A stretch of DNA of 64,000 nucleotides. It comes from Nitrospina sp052156635. GTDB lineage: Bacteria; Nitrospinota; Nitrospinia; Nitrospinales; Nitrospinaceae. Below are positions 7,738 to 15,790 of this stretch, piece after piece. Under the pieces are notes generated by a model. It was not told the DNA's origin. It was given only the letters and a program-made list of their open reading frames with translations, and did no database searches. The stretch's first letter is position 1; each line of letters starts with the position of its first letter. Both the position numbers and the translations under genes were made by a program. The stretch is from positions 682,001 through 746,000 of the forward strand of contig NZ_JBQKUO010000002.1 of NCBI RefSeq assembly GCF_052156635.1. Direction: 5' to 3'.

Positions 7738-10185
7738 ATGAAATCCTCGGTTTTCCTCATTTTGATTTGCTTCCTTTTGGGTTTATGGCAAGAGCCCGAT
7801 GTTGCGTCCGCCCGCCAGCTGGATATTTTCAAAAGCGCAAAACCGTTCTCCATCCATTTCTTGTTTTCAGGACGAATTCCCAATATTGAGAGCCTGGAAA
7901 CCAAAGAAATCGAGCCACTGATTAAACAGTTGAAAGAAGAAGAGGGGCGGCTCAAAACCCTGGAGGAAAAAAACCTGTTTTTCCTGGCTCTTGGTTATTT
8001 GCATTTGATCAAAGGGGATGAGGAAGAAGCCCTGAATTATTTGGAAAACAAAATTCGCGGCAACTTCATATTACAGGATTTGAGAATGGTGTTTGAATCG
8101 CAGGCACGAAACGAACTGGCCAAAAAAGAAAGAGTGGCCGGGGACTTTCCAGCGGCGATCCGGAACCTGGAAGAATGTCTGAAGATTTACCTGGATCTCC
8201 ACAGAGCTTATCCCTCAAGCCCATATCAAACCGATCTGCCGCGCCTGATGGCGGAAAATGAAAAACATCTGGGTGACCTTTTTTTCGAAACGAAACAATT
8301 CCACATGGCCTGGCAGTTTTACCGGAAAGCGCTCATGAGGGAATTTGTTGGCAACGAAGCACATCAGATGGAAGTGCATCTGGCGCTGGCGAAGACTTAT
8401 GATTCGGAACACAACCTTGAAGAGGCCCTGGATATTTACACGTTTCTACTGGATTCATACGACGACCCACAGGTGGAAAGCTCGGCCCGCGCATTTTTAG
8501 ATGCTCGCCGTCAAGACATGATCAACCGCAAACTTCCTGTCCAGGCGTTGGATCTCCGGTTGAACGGGACGGAGGGTCGATCTGGTTTGGGATCCAAACA
8601 GACTGCTCGCAAAACCCCAAACAACGGGTACCAGCACCCTCACGTTCAGGATTTTTACGCGGCTGTGAAACAGAATGATTTTTCCGCTTTATTCGATGCT
8701 GCTTTCCGCATCTTGTCTGAGTATCCAGGCCTTTTGGAAGCCCGCGGGGTGATATCAAAAACCAATCAGATGGTGTTCGACTTCATCCAGAAAGGAAACG
8801 AATGGGAGGAGAGCATCGACCGGATTCTTCACCTCTATCCGCCGATGGAATTGCGCCGGCTGGCGTTCCTTCTCTGGAGAAATCAATATTCTGCTCAGGC
8901 CGCCCGTGTGTATTCGGTGATTCTTGAAGAGCACCCGACGGAAGTGGAGTCCAGTCACATGGCTCTATACTTTCTGGGGCGTATTCACGAGGACCTTGGC
9001 AACAACGATCAGGCGCTCGAATTTTACCAGCAATTGCTGCAAAAATACGATTACGGCGATTACGTCCAATCTGCCGAATTCAAGATTCCATGGATTCATC
9101 GTCTTCAGGGAAAGCTGGCGCAGGCGGAGCAGGAATTCCAGGCATTTCTGGACAGGTTCAATCCGCGAGCGCCCGAATACGAATCGAACCTCCTGAATGC
9201 ATATAATTTTGTGGCCGCCTCTTATTACTGGCTCGCCCAGACACAGTCGGCCCTCAATAAAACAGATGAAAGAAAAATCACCTTACGAAAACTGGTGGAA
9301 CTGCATCCCTTGAATTTTTACGCCATGCTGGCAAGGGTGGAATTGAATATGGAGCCCTTGAGTTTTGTTAAAGAGGAACTCCCGTCGCCGGAAAGCCAGG
9401 CGCGGCAGCCAGGTCTGGGCGAAATAGGGCGCAAACGGCTCAAGCGCGCAGAAAAACTGATCGCCATCGGTTTCCTGGAAAAGGGGCTGGATGAATTGGC
9501 GCAGGTGACGCATGGACGCGAGTCCAATGCGTTTCTCCACCATTTAATAGAATTATTTCTAAAGGCAGGCGGGTACCAGAAAACCATTGCATTGTCCTGG
9601 ACCCTGTCTCTACGCAACAACCACGATTCTCTTCCCCCAAGATTGATTGAAACCCTTTTTCCCGAAGCGTTCATGGAGAAGGCCAGGCGGGAAGCAGAGC
9701 CTTACCGTCTGGATCCCTATCTGGTACTGGCTTTGATGCGTCAGGAAAGCGCTTTCAATCCAAACGCCCACTCGTCCGCCAACGCCATGGGTTTGATGCA
9801 GTTGATTCCGCAAACGGCCAAGCGGGTGGCTCATTCATTGGGTGAACCTGCACCGGAATCGGAAGATTTGAAGAACCCCTCCTTGAATATCAAGCTCGGG
9901 GTGAAATACTTGAACCACCTTCTGGAAATGTTCAATGACAACCCCGTCTATGCGCTGGCGGCATACAATGCCGGTCCGAACAGGGTTAAACAATGGAGGG
10001 AAATCCGTTCATCGCTTGGTGATATCGAATTCATCGAAAGTATCCCCTTCAATGAAACCCGAAATTATGTGAAAAAGGTTCTCAGGAATTTTGTGATTTA
10101 TAAAAACCTGTATGAAAAGAAAAACTTCACCAGTTGGGAGCAGATACTGGCCGTCCGGATGAGTCCGGCAACATCGGATAATTGA
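7738..10185 (+). CDS. Soluble lytic murein transglycosylase with TPR-like superhelix
   Basis: An 815-residue periplasmic protein. Residues 1-25 are a signal peptide. The long middle (about 45-620) is made of TPR-like helical hairpins as in the doughnut domain of Slt70. The C-terminal SLT domain (about 645-790) has catalytic Glu670 in MRQESAF, then NAMGLMQLIPQTA and ALAAYNAGPNRV. It cleaves the MurNAc-GlcNAc bond of peptidoglycan to give 1,6-anhydro ends. Longer than E. coli Slt70 because of extra repeats. CvpA follows after 3 bases, so the two are probably cotranscribed. Confidence 0.9.
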   Translation: MKSSVFLILICFLLGLWQEPDVASARQLDIFKSAKPFSIHFLFSGRIPNIESLETKEIEPLIKQLKEEEGRLKTLEEKNLFFLALGYLHLIKGDEEEALNYLENKIRGNFILQDLRMVFESQARNELAKKERVAGDFPAAIRNLEECLKIYLDLHRAYPSSPYQTDLPRLMAENEKHLGDLFFETKQFHMAWQFYRKALMREFVGNEAHQMEVHLALAKTYDSEHNLEEALDIYTFLLDSYDDPQVESSARAFLDARRQDMINRKLPVQALDLRLNGTEGRSGLGSKQTARKTPNNGYQHPHVQDFYAAVKQNDFSALFDAAFRILSEYPGLLEARGVISKTNQMVFDFIQKGNEWEESIDRILHLYPPMELRRLAFLLWRNQYSAQAARVYSVILEEHPTEVESSHMALYFLGRIHEDLGNNDQALEFYQQLLQKYDYGDYVQSAEFKIPWIHRLQGKLAQAEQEFQAFLDRFNPRAPEYESNLLNAYNFVAASYYWLAQTQSALNKTDERKITLRKLVELHPLNFYAMLARVELNMEPLSFVKEELPSPESQARQPGLGEIGRKRLKRAEKLIAIGFLEKGLDELAQVTHGRESNAFLHHLIELFLKAGGYQKTIALSWTLSLRNNHDSLPPRLIETLFPEAFMEKARREAEPYRLDPYLVLALMRQESAFNPNAHSSANAMGLMQLIPQTAKRVAHSLGEPAPESEDLKNPSLNIKLGVKYLNHLLEMFNDNPVYALAAYNAGPNRVKQWREIRSSLGDIEFIESIPFNETRNYVKKVLRNFVIYKNLYEKKNFTSWEQILAVRMSPATSDN

Positions 10186-10188
10186 ACA

Positions 10189-10884
10189 ATGACATTTTTT
10201 GATATCGTCGTTCTCACAATTGTTTTAATCAGCGCAGCTTATTCCGCCTACCGTGGAATGGTGCGGGAACTGTTCACTTTTGCCGGCCTGTTTTTAGGCT
10301 ACGTGGTGGCGTTGAATTTTCAGGATGAGATGTCGGAAGTTTTACTGAATACTCTCGACAGCCCCACCATTGCGCACATTCTTGCGTTCTTCCTGTTATT
10401 CACAGGAGTGTATTTAGCAGTTTATTTTCTGGGGAAACTGCTTAAAAAGTACATTGAGAAATCAGAATCCATCTCGCGCATGGACCACGTATGGGGTGGC
10501 GTTATAGGTGCCGTAAAGGGTATTTTTGTCATTGTTGTAGCCTTGTTCCCCTTACAATACCTCCCTGATACCTACTCCAACATTACGGACGACTCCTCTT
10601 TCCACCCCAAGCTGGAAGAGCTTGTAGAGGTATTCGGGGAAAACGTGGATGTCCCAAAAGAGTATATTGAAAAGTTAAACGAGACGGACCTTAAAAGCAC
10701 CATGCGCGAGACTGTGGACGAAGTCAGGGAGCTGAAAGACGGAATTCAAGAGACTCTTGAGAATGGCAAGGAAAAATTCAATGAAGCAGCTGAGATGAAG
10801 GATAAGATCCAGGAAGTCTTCACGAAGGAAGACAAGGAAAAGTTAAATGATATTCTTGATAAAATGAATGATGACGAAAAATAA
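10189..10884 (+). CDS. CvpA family inner-membrane protein
   Basis: A 231-residue protein with four predicted membrane helices in residues 1-125 (starting FFDIVVLTIVLISAAYSAYRGMVREL, the typical CvpA opening) and a long charged, coiled-coil-like cytoplasmic tail (about 140-231). The family was named for colicin V production; recent work links it to envelope stress and septation, but the mechanism is unsettled. The tail is longer than in E. coli CvpA. Gene position directly after a lytic transglycosylase would fit an envelope role. Confidence 0.8.
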   Translation: MTFFDIVVLTIVLISAAYSAYRGMVRELFTFAGLFLGYVVALNFQDEMSEVLLNTLDSPTIAHILAFFLLFTGVYLAVYFLGKLLKKYIEKSESISRMDHVWGGVIGAVKGIFVIVVALFPLQYLPDTYSNITDDSSFHPKLEELVEVFGENVDVPKEYIEKLNETDLKSTMRETVDEVRELKDGIQETLENGKEKFNEAAEMKDKIQEVFTKEDKEKLNDILDKMNDDEK

Positions 10885-10910
10885 TTTTCAAATTTCCTGT
10901 GGACCGGCCC

Positions 10911-11771
10911 ATGACCATCAAAATTAACCTGAATGGAACCATTGACAACGATGCTTCTATTTCCGTACTCGACCATGGTTTTTTATTCGGCGATAGTGTC
11001 TACGAAGTGGTTTCCACAATCGATGGGCGGGTCGTTTTTTTGGCTGAGCATTTACGCCGCCTCCGGCAGTCGGCCGCCGCACTGAATCTTGATATACCGT
11101 ACAGTGACACGAAGTTTGGCGAGGAAGTCCACCGCACCCTGCAATCGGCGGGAAATACCGAGTCCTATGTCCGGATCATTGTAACTCGCGGGGTGGGAGA
11201 ACTTGACCTCGACCCTACCTCCTGCACGTCACCGAACGTAATCATCCTTGCCAAGGAGGCGGTGATTTACCCTCAGGAAAATTACGACAAGGGAATTCAC
11301 CTGGCGCTGGTGAGCGTAAAGCGCAACCTGAAAGAATCTTTGAACCCCGGGTTGAAAACCGGCAACTACCTGAACAACGTGCTGGCCAAAATGGAAGCAA
11401 ACAGAACAGGAGCGGCCGATGCGTTGATGCTCAACTCCTCCGGTTACCTGACGGAATGCACCACCAGCAACATTTTTTTCGTTCAGGATGGTCGCATTTT
11501 CACTCCGTCCCTGGACTGCGGCATACTGGAAGGCATCACCCGGGAAAAAATCCTGAGACTGGCGCGTGAAAACGGGTTCCTTGTAGAAGAGGGCGAATGG
11601 CCTCCGGAAGCCCTGGAACAGGCGGAGGAGGCTTTCATCACGGGTACGGTGAAAAAAATCATGCCTGTCACCCTCCTGAACAGCCGGCCTGTAGGTAATG
11701 GCAAACCCGGGCCTACAACCAGAAAATTGATGCGGTTGTACGAGGATTTCCTCAAGCGGGTTTTGGAATGA
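10911..11771 (+). CDS. Class IV PLP aminotransferase (branched-chain or D-amino-acid type)
   Basis: A 286-residue fold-type IV enzyme. The N-terminus (INLNGTIDNDASISVLDHGFLFGDSVYE) is the family signature, LKTGNYLNNVLAK carries the PLP lysine Lys149, and LTECTTSNIFFV is the phosphate-binding loop. Length fits IlvE, D-alanine transaminase and 4-amino-4-deoxychorismate lyase alike. A second family member at 38240-39097 sits next to pabB and is the better PabC candidate, so this one is more likely a branched-chain or D-amino-acid aminotransferase. ATG 10911 is chosen; GTG 10899 is an alternative with little support either way. Confidence 0.8.
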   Translation: MTIKINLNGTIDNDASISVLDHGFLFGDSVYEVVSTIDGRVVFLAEHLRRLRQSAAALNLDIPYSDTKFGEEVHRTLQSAGNTESYVRIIVTRGVGELDLDPTSCTSPNVIILAKEAVIYPQENYDKGIHLALVSVKRNLKESLNPGLKTGNYLNNVLAKMEANRTGAADALMLNSSGYLTECTTSNIFFVQDGRIFTPSLDCGILEGITREKILRLARENGFLVEEGEWPPEALEQAEEAFITGTVKKIMPVTLLNSRPVGNGKPGPTTRKLMRLYEDFLKRVLE

Positions 11772-11796
11772 TGGGTTTGAACATAAAGGGGGCGGG

Positions 11797-12405
11797 GTGG
11801 CACTTCTAATCGGCTTGACCGGGGGAATTGGTTCCGGCAAAACCACCGTCGCCGGGATGTTGCAGGAACTTGGCGGGTACGTGATCGATGCCGACCTGTT
11901 GTGTCGCGAGCTGGTACGCCCGGATGAACCCGCGTGGCGGGAGATTGTAGAGCATTTTGGGGAATCCATCCTCAATTCCGACCGCACACTGAACCGCGCC
12001 GGATTGGGGGATGTGGTGTTTCGCGACCCCGGAGAAAAGCAGGTTCTGGAATCCATTCTGCACCCCCGGGTGTTCGAAGAGGAGGAACGGCGGTTTGCCG
12101 GGATCGTCCGGAACGATCCTGAGGCCCTGGTATTTATTGATGCCGCACTCTTAATTGAATCTGGAAATTACCGTAAAGTAAATAAGGTAATTGTGGTCGC
12201 GTGTGACCGGCAAACCCAACTGGAGAATTCTCTTAACAAAGGATTTTTGAGCCGGGAGGAAATCGAACGACGCATTGACAACCAGATGAAAATGGAAGAC
12301 AAACTGGCGTATGCGGATTTTATCATTCGAAACGATGGAGACCTTCAGCTCCTTAAACAGAATGTTCGCAGGGTGTTCGAGGATTTGAAGGCTCTCAATA
12401 AATAA
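11797..12405 (+). CDS. coaE: Dephospho-CoA kinase
   Basis: A 202-residue P-loop kinase that phosphorylates the 3'-hydroxyl of dephospho-CoA, the last step of CoA synthesis. GLTGGIGSGKTT (6-17) is the Walker A motif; DADLLCRELV and HPRVFEEEERR are the family CoA-binding segments, and DAALLIESG follows. The start is GTG 11797 with an AAAGGGGGCGG ribosome site. It is 25 bases after the aminotransferase and 3 bases before the FliL-like gene. Length is normal for CoaE. Confidence 0.92.
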   Translation: MALLIGLTGGIGSGKTTVAGMLQELGGYVIDADLLCRELVRPDEPAWREIVEHFGESILNSDRTLNRAGLGDVVFRDPGEKQVLESILHPRVFEEEERRFAGIVRNDPEALVFIDAALLIESGNYRKVNKVIVVACDRQTQLENSLNKGFLSREEIERRIDNQMKMEDKLAYADFIIRNDGDLQLLKQNVRRVFEDLKALNK

Positions 12406-12408
12406 GAC

Positions 12409-13050
12409 ATGGCCCAGGAAGGCAAAGATCAAAAGGATCGGGATCCAGGTATCGTGTTGGAAGATACCGATGATATCGAACGCCTGTTAGCGGAGGAAGA
12501 GAAAAGGCAGGAAGATGAGTTCAAAAAGGCGACTCCCTTCCGAAAAGCGATCCTCTGGCTGCAGATTTACCGCGAACAGGCTCTTAAATATGCGGCCGTT
12601 TCCCTGGGCGCCGTGCTGTTGTCCGGCATCTCCTATTACCTTTTTTTGATGTTCACCACCCCGGCGTTGGAAACCGATTTCACCCAGCAGGCCCAGGAAG
12701 AAGAGACCCTGCCATTTGAAAAGCCAAATGTGTACGCATTAAAACCATTTTTTCTTCCCATCACGGCCAAGAATGGTACCGAAACCGGTCAGTTTTTAAA
12801 GATCCAGGTCAGCCTTCTGCTCAGCAACAACAAACTCGACCAGGAACTCGAAAAGGCTCTTCCCAACCTGCGCTCAGGAATTTACCGGCAATTGTCCCGT
12901 AAAACCTTGAAAGACTTCCAGAATCCCAAAAAACCGATTAAAACCCGGTTAAAGCAGGAAATTCTGGCCATGTCCAACTCATTTCTGGTTCGTGGATCAG
13001 GGGTTATCACAGACGTGCTCTTCACTGAGTTTGTCGTCACAGCATCCTGA
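12409..13050 (+). CDS. FliL-like flagellar basal-body-associated protein
   Basis: A 213-residue bitopic membrane protein. A charged, cytoplasmic N-terminus (1-58) is followed by one membrane helix (about 60-82) and a periplasmic domain with the FliL pattern: LKIQVSLLLSNN, then helices, then an IKTRLKQEI...GVITDVLFTEFVV ending that is typical of FliL. In flagellated bacteria FliL supports stator function. No other basal-body gene lies on its 5' side, which is odd; the neighbours downstream are FliK- and FlhB-related. It may be a FliL paralogue, since its N-terminal tail is longer than usual. Confidence 0.7.
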   Translation: MAQEGKDQKDRDPGIVLEDTDDIERLLAEEEKRQEDEFKKATPFRKAILWLQIYREQALKYAAVSLGAVLLSGISYYLFLMFTTPALETDFTQQAQEEETLPFEKPNVYALKPFFLPITAKNGTETGQFLKIQVSLLLSNNKLDQELEKALPNLRSGIYRQLSRKTLKDFQNPKKPIKTRLKQEILAMSNSFLVRGSGVITDVLFTEFVVTAS

Positions 13051-13062
13051 AGGGGTCCCAAC

Positions 13063-13090
13063 TTGACAATTCCCCCTCACAGGGTATATT
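13063..13090 (+). promoter_or_regulatory. Strong-looking sigma-70 promoter upstream of the FliK group
   Basis: A perfect TTGACA (13063-13068), a 16-base spacer and TATATT (13085-13090), with TATTGA at 18 bases as an alternative -10. It lies just after the FliL-like gene and 38 bases before the small gene at 13128. The flagellar group therefore seems to have a housekeeping promoter and not a sigma-28 or sigma-54 one. Confidence 0.55.
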
Positions 13091-13127
13091 GATTAAGTAA
13101 AAGGCTTTGTTTTAAAAGGTTTAGGAT

Positions 13128-13472
13128 ATGCCTATCACGTTCCCAGCAAACACCCAGCATGTTCTGCAGATGAGTTCCGTGGTGGAGAAGGTTCAGGTTC
13201 AACAGGCCCTTCATCTGGCACTGGACCAACTGGCGGAAGAAGAGCAGGCGCGCCAGAACGAAGCCAAGCGGTTGGAAGTACAGGATCCTGAAAATTCCAA
13301 CCCCACCGACCCGGCCAACCCCGATGAGGGAGGAAATCGCCGCCGCCGCGTGCGTATCAAGAAAAAGAAGGAACCCGCCGATATGAAAGAGCCGGCCTCA
13401 TCATCCACCGCCGCCCCGTCTGCAGGTATGGCAGAAAAAACGCAAGGAGTCCATCTCGACGTGGTGGCCTGA
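13128..13472 (+). CDS. Small charged protein of a flagellar gene group
   Basis: A 114-residue protein with no signal peptide or membrane helix. Residues 1-48 (ITFPANTQHVLQMSSVVEKVQVQQ, then a helical Glu/Gln-rich part) look structured. The rest is Pro-, Asp- and Lys-rich with a basic RRRRVRIKKKK stretch near residue 65-78 and is probably disordered. Proteins of this shape are often found between fliL/fliK-type genes in flagellar clusters without a known role. AGGAT lies directly before the ATG. Confidence 0.6.
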   Translation: MPITFPANTQHVLQMSSVVEKVQVQQALHLALDQLAEEEQARQNEAKRLEVQDPENSNPTDPANPDEGGNRRRRVRIKKKKEPADMKEPASSSTAAPSAGMAEKTQGVHLDVVA

Positions 13473-13491
13473 AAAGGGATACTTCCCTGCA

Positions 13492-15264
13492 ATGGTTTCC
13501 AGCGATTCCCAGCCCAATCTGGTCCGAATTCTTTCCCCTAAAAATGTTTCATTAGAATTCAATACAATCAAGCTGGAAGCTTTCGCAAGCATGTTCAGTC
13601 CCGGCGACACCCTTCAGGGTAAGGTGATGCAGGTTCTGCAAGGTGGACGCGCCATTGTCCAGTTTCAGGGAAAGCCGGTTTTGTTGGGATCGGCCCAAAA
13701 CCTGAAGCCCGGTCAATTGCTCACCGCGAAGGTGGAACAAATCAGCCCTGAGCCGGTTTTGAAATTAATCGATTCCGAGTCCACCACCCCAAGGCCGGGG
13801 ACTCCCTCACACCACAAAGCCGGGTCCTCTGCGGACGTGACAACCACTTTATCCAAGCGGGCGATGCGTCAGGGGCAGTCCGGGTCTTCGAGTCCCGGTG
13901 CCCTGGAATCGAAAGAAACCAAAACCGGTGTTTTCAACCGAACCGGACAGGATAATGTGGGGGCTTCAGGCAAAGCCGGTTCCGGTGCTTCCACTTCCCA
14001 GGCTCACAGGGTAAATAGCCCTCATCCCGGTTCAATCCAACCCGTTAAAGTGGATAACATACCACCTGCCCAAATAAATCGATCCGGGCAGGAGGGCAAC
14101 GCCTCAGCCGCAGTTACGCGTTTGTCACCGCAGGGAGAAAAAAAGGCATCTGTAGAACCGGTTTTTTCCCGGCAAGACCTCAACCGTTTGCAAATAGATC
14201 CGCGGGGCCGGACGGTATTGCACGCGGTCCGTCCACAGGATGCGGGAACCCTGGTTGTCAAAACCCAGGGTCGGGAGGAGGCGGCAATCAAAATTCCAAA
14301 CCCTTATTTATTCCGGCCCGGTGACCCAGTGGTGGTGGCTCCCCGGAAGGTCCAGGGCGGATATGTGCTGGAGGCCCGCTCCGCCGACCAGGTGATCCGC
14401 CCGGTCACTCCTTCTCTTTTAAAACCTCTCATGACCACACAACAACCGATCGACGAGATGGTCTCGACTCTCAAGCAGGCTGTCGATCAACCAGCCCTGT
14501 TGAGGGAATCGAAAATCGACCCGGAACTTCTGAGCAAACTGCGGGATACTCTGCGCCTGCTTTCACCTTCGTCTGAAAATAAACTGGAGGCCCCGCGCAT
14601 GCAGGAGATGGTGGATCGATCGGGAATCCAGTATGAAACCAAAGTGCGGAACCTGCTTTTGCAGGAAGGAGGAAGCGACCGCTTTCAACGCCTGCAGTTT
14701 GACTTGAAAGGTCAATTGATGGACCTGGCGACGCGGCTGGAAGAGGCCACGCAGAAAACCGGGGCTCCCTTGCGGCAGTTGCAGGAAGTTCTCCAGGCGG
14801 TTCACCGTTCTGTACAGAGCATTGAGTTTCACCAGTTGTCGAACCAGTTTGCAAAGCAGGAGCAGATTCCCCAGCTGTTGCCCTTGCCGCAATCGTTGTT
14901 TGAAGGTGGGTCACAACTTAAAATCTACGTGCGCCGCGACTGGGAAGGGGATTCGCAAAACTCCAATCCTGAAAACAAGACATTCAACATGGTGTTCTTC
15001 CTCGACATGACCGCGCTTGGCCCTTTGAGAGTGGATACCAGTGTGCGCCCCGAAGCCCTGTCGGTTTCCATCGAAACGGAAAATCCGGGTGTGAAAACAT
15101 TCCTGGAAAACCATCTCCTGGGCCTGAATACCCGCATGCAGGAACTGGGATTTGCTGTCCGCATTTCCACGACTTTGAAGGAGCAGGTGGACCGGGACCT
15201 GCCGGATCATTTGACCCAGTGGGTGATCCAGGAACCCACCCGTCTGGTGGACATCGAGACATGA
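13492..15264 (+). CDS. FliK-like flagellar hook-length control protein
   Basis: A 590-residue protein. The N-terminal 90 residues contain a small beta-barrel-like module (FSPGDTLQGKVMQVLQGGRAIVQFQGKPVLL). Residues of about 100-230 are a Gly/Ser/Pro-rich linker, typical of the FliK ruler. The C-terminal region of about 470-580 (LKIYVRRDWEG..., NMVFFLDMTALGPLRVDTSV, LNTRMQELGFAVRIST) matches the Flg_hook substrate-switching domain. FliK measures hook length and triggers export switching through FlhB. The next gene encodes an FlhB C-terminal-like protein and overlaps it by ATGA, which strengthens the call. Confidence 0.75.
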   Translation: MVSSDSQPNLVRILSPKNVSLEFNTIKLEAFASMFSPGDTLQGKVMQVLQGGRAIVQFQGKPVLLGSAQNLKPGQLLTAKVEQISPEPVLKLIDSESTTPRPGTPSHHKAGSSADVTTTLSKRAMRQGQSGSSSPGALESKETKTGVFNRTGQDNVGASGKAGSGASTSQAHRVNSPHPGSIQPVKVDNIPPAQINRSGQEGNASAAVTRLSPQGEKKASVEPVFSRQDLNRLQIDPRGRTVLHAVRPQDAGTLVVKTQGREEAAIKIPNPYLFRPGDPVVVAPRKVQGGYVLEARSADQVIRPVTPSLLKPLMTTQQPIDEMVSTLKQAVDQPALLRESKIDPELLSKLRDTLRLLSPSSENKLEAPRMQEMVDRSGIQYETKVRNLLLQEGGSDRFQRLQFDLKGQLMDLATRLEEATQKTGAPLRQLQEVLQAVHRSVQSIEFHQLSNQFAKQEQIPQLLPLPQSLFEGGSQLKIYVRRDWEGDSQNSNPENKTFNMVFFLDMTALGPLRVDTSVRPEALSVSIETENPGVKTFLENHLLGLNTRMQELGFAVRISTTLKEQVDRDLPDHLTQWVIQEPTRLVDIET

Positions 15265-15551
15265 AAGACGAATCCCCAAAAAAGCCCAAAAGCGCGGTTT
15301 CGCTTCGCTACGATGGCACCCGGGAAACCGCCCCGGTGGTCACCGCGAAGGGGCAAGGCCTTATGGCAGAACGAATTATAGAGCTTGCACGGGAACACAA
15401 CATCCCCATAAAAGAAGATCCCGACCTCGTGCAGGTCCTTTCCCAGGTGAACCTGAACCAGGAAATCCCACCGGCCATTTATCAAGTCGTTGCGGAGTTG
15501 CTGGCATTTGTTTACAAAATGAACCAGGAGTACCAGCCTCCCTCCAAATGA
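15261..15551 (+). CDS. FlhB C-terminal-domain-like protein (FlhX/YlqH type)
   Basis: A 96-residue cytoplasmic protein resembling the part of FlhB that follows the NPTH cleavage site: AVSLRYDGTRETAPVVTAKG, then ARE-HNIPIKEDPDLVQVL and NLNQEIPPAIYQVVAELLAFVY. The membrane domain and the NPTH motif are absent. Free-standing copies (FlhX/FhlB) can partly replace the FlhB C-terminus in type III export switching. ATG 15261 overlaps the FliK stop (ATGA), so the earlier in-frame start at 15219 is unlikely. Confidence 0.8.
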   Translation: MKDESPKKPKSAVSLRYDGTRETAPVVTAKGQGLMAERIIELAREHNIPIKEDPDLVQVLSQVNLNQEIPPAIYQVVAELLAFVYKMNQEYQPPSK

Positions 15552-15629
15552 TTCGTGCGATCCCCTGATTCTAGCGGATCGTAGAAAGGAAAGGGGCCCA
15601 GAAACCCTTGTATTTACTTGGAATCGCGC

Positions 15630-15657
15630 TTGACCCCCCGTCACCTTTTTGTTATCT
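15630..15657 (+). promoter_or_regulatory. Candidate promoter upstream of the mltD-like gene
   Basis: In the 239-base gap 15552-15790, TTGACC (15630-15635), a 16-base spacer and TTATCT (15652-15657) resemble a sigma-70 promoter, about 130 bases before the GTG start. The rest of the gap shows no recognisable element. Confidence 0.35.
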
Positions 15658-15790
15658 TTAAAAAACAATCATTTAGGCTGATCTGGCCTACGCGTTCGTG
15701 AAAAATCCGGGAGGGGCGATTTACTTTCTTTCCGGCAACGACTCCATACTCGATTCTTCGGACTTTTTTTGAGGGGAAAGGTTCGGTTCC

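Noticed and set aside
10911..11771. Calling this class IV enzyme PabC
   Set aside because: A better PabC candidate is coupled to pabB at 38240-39097.
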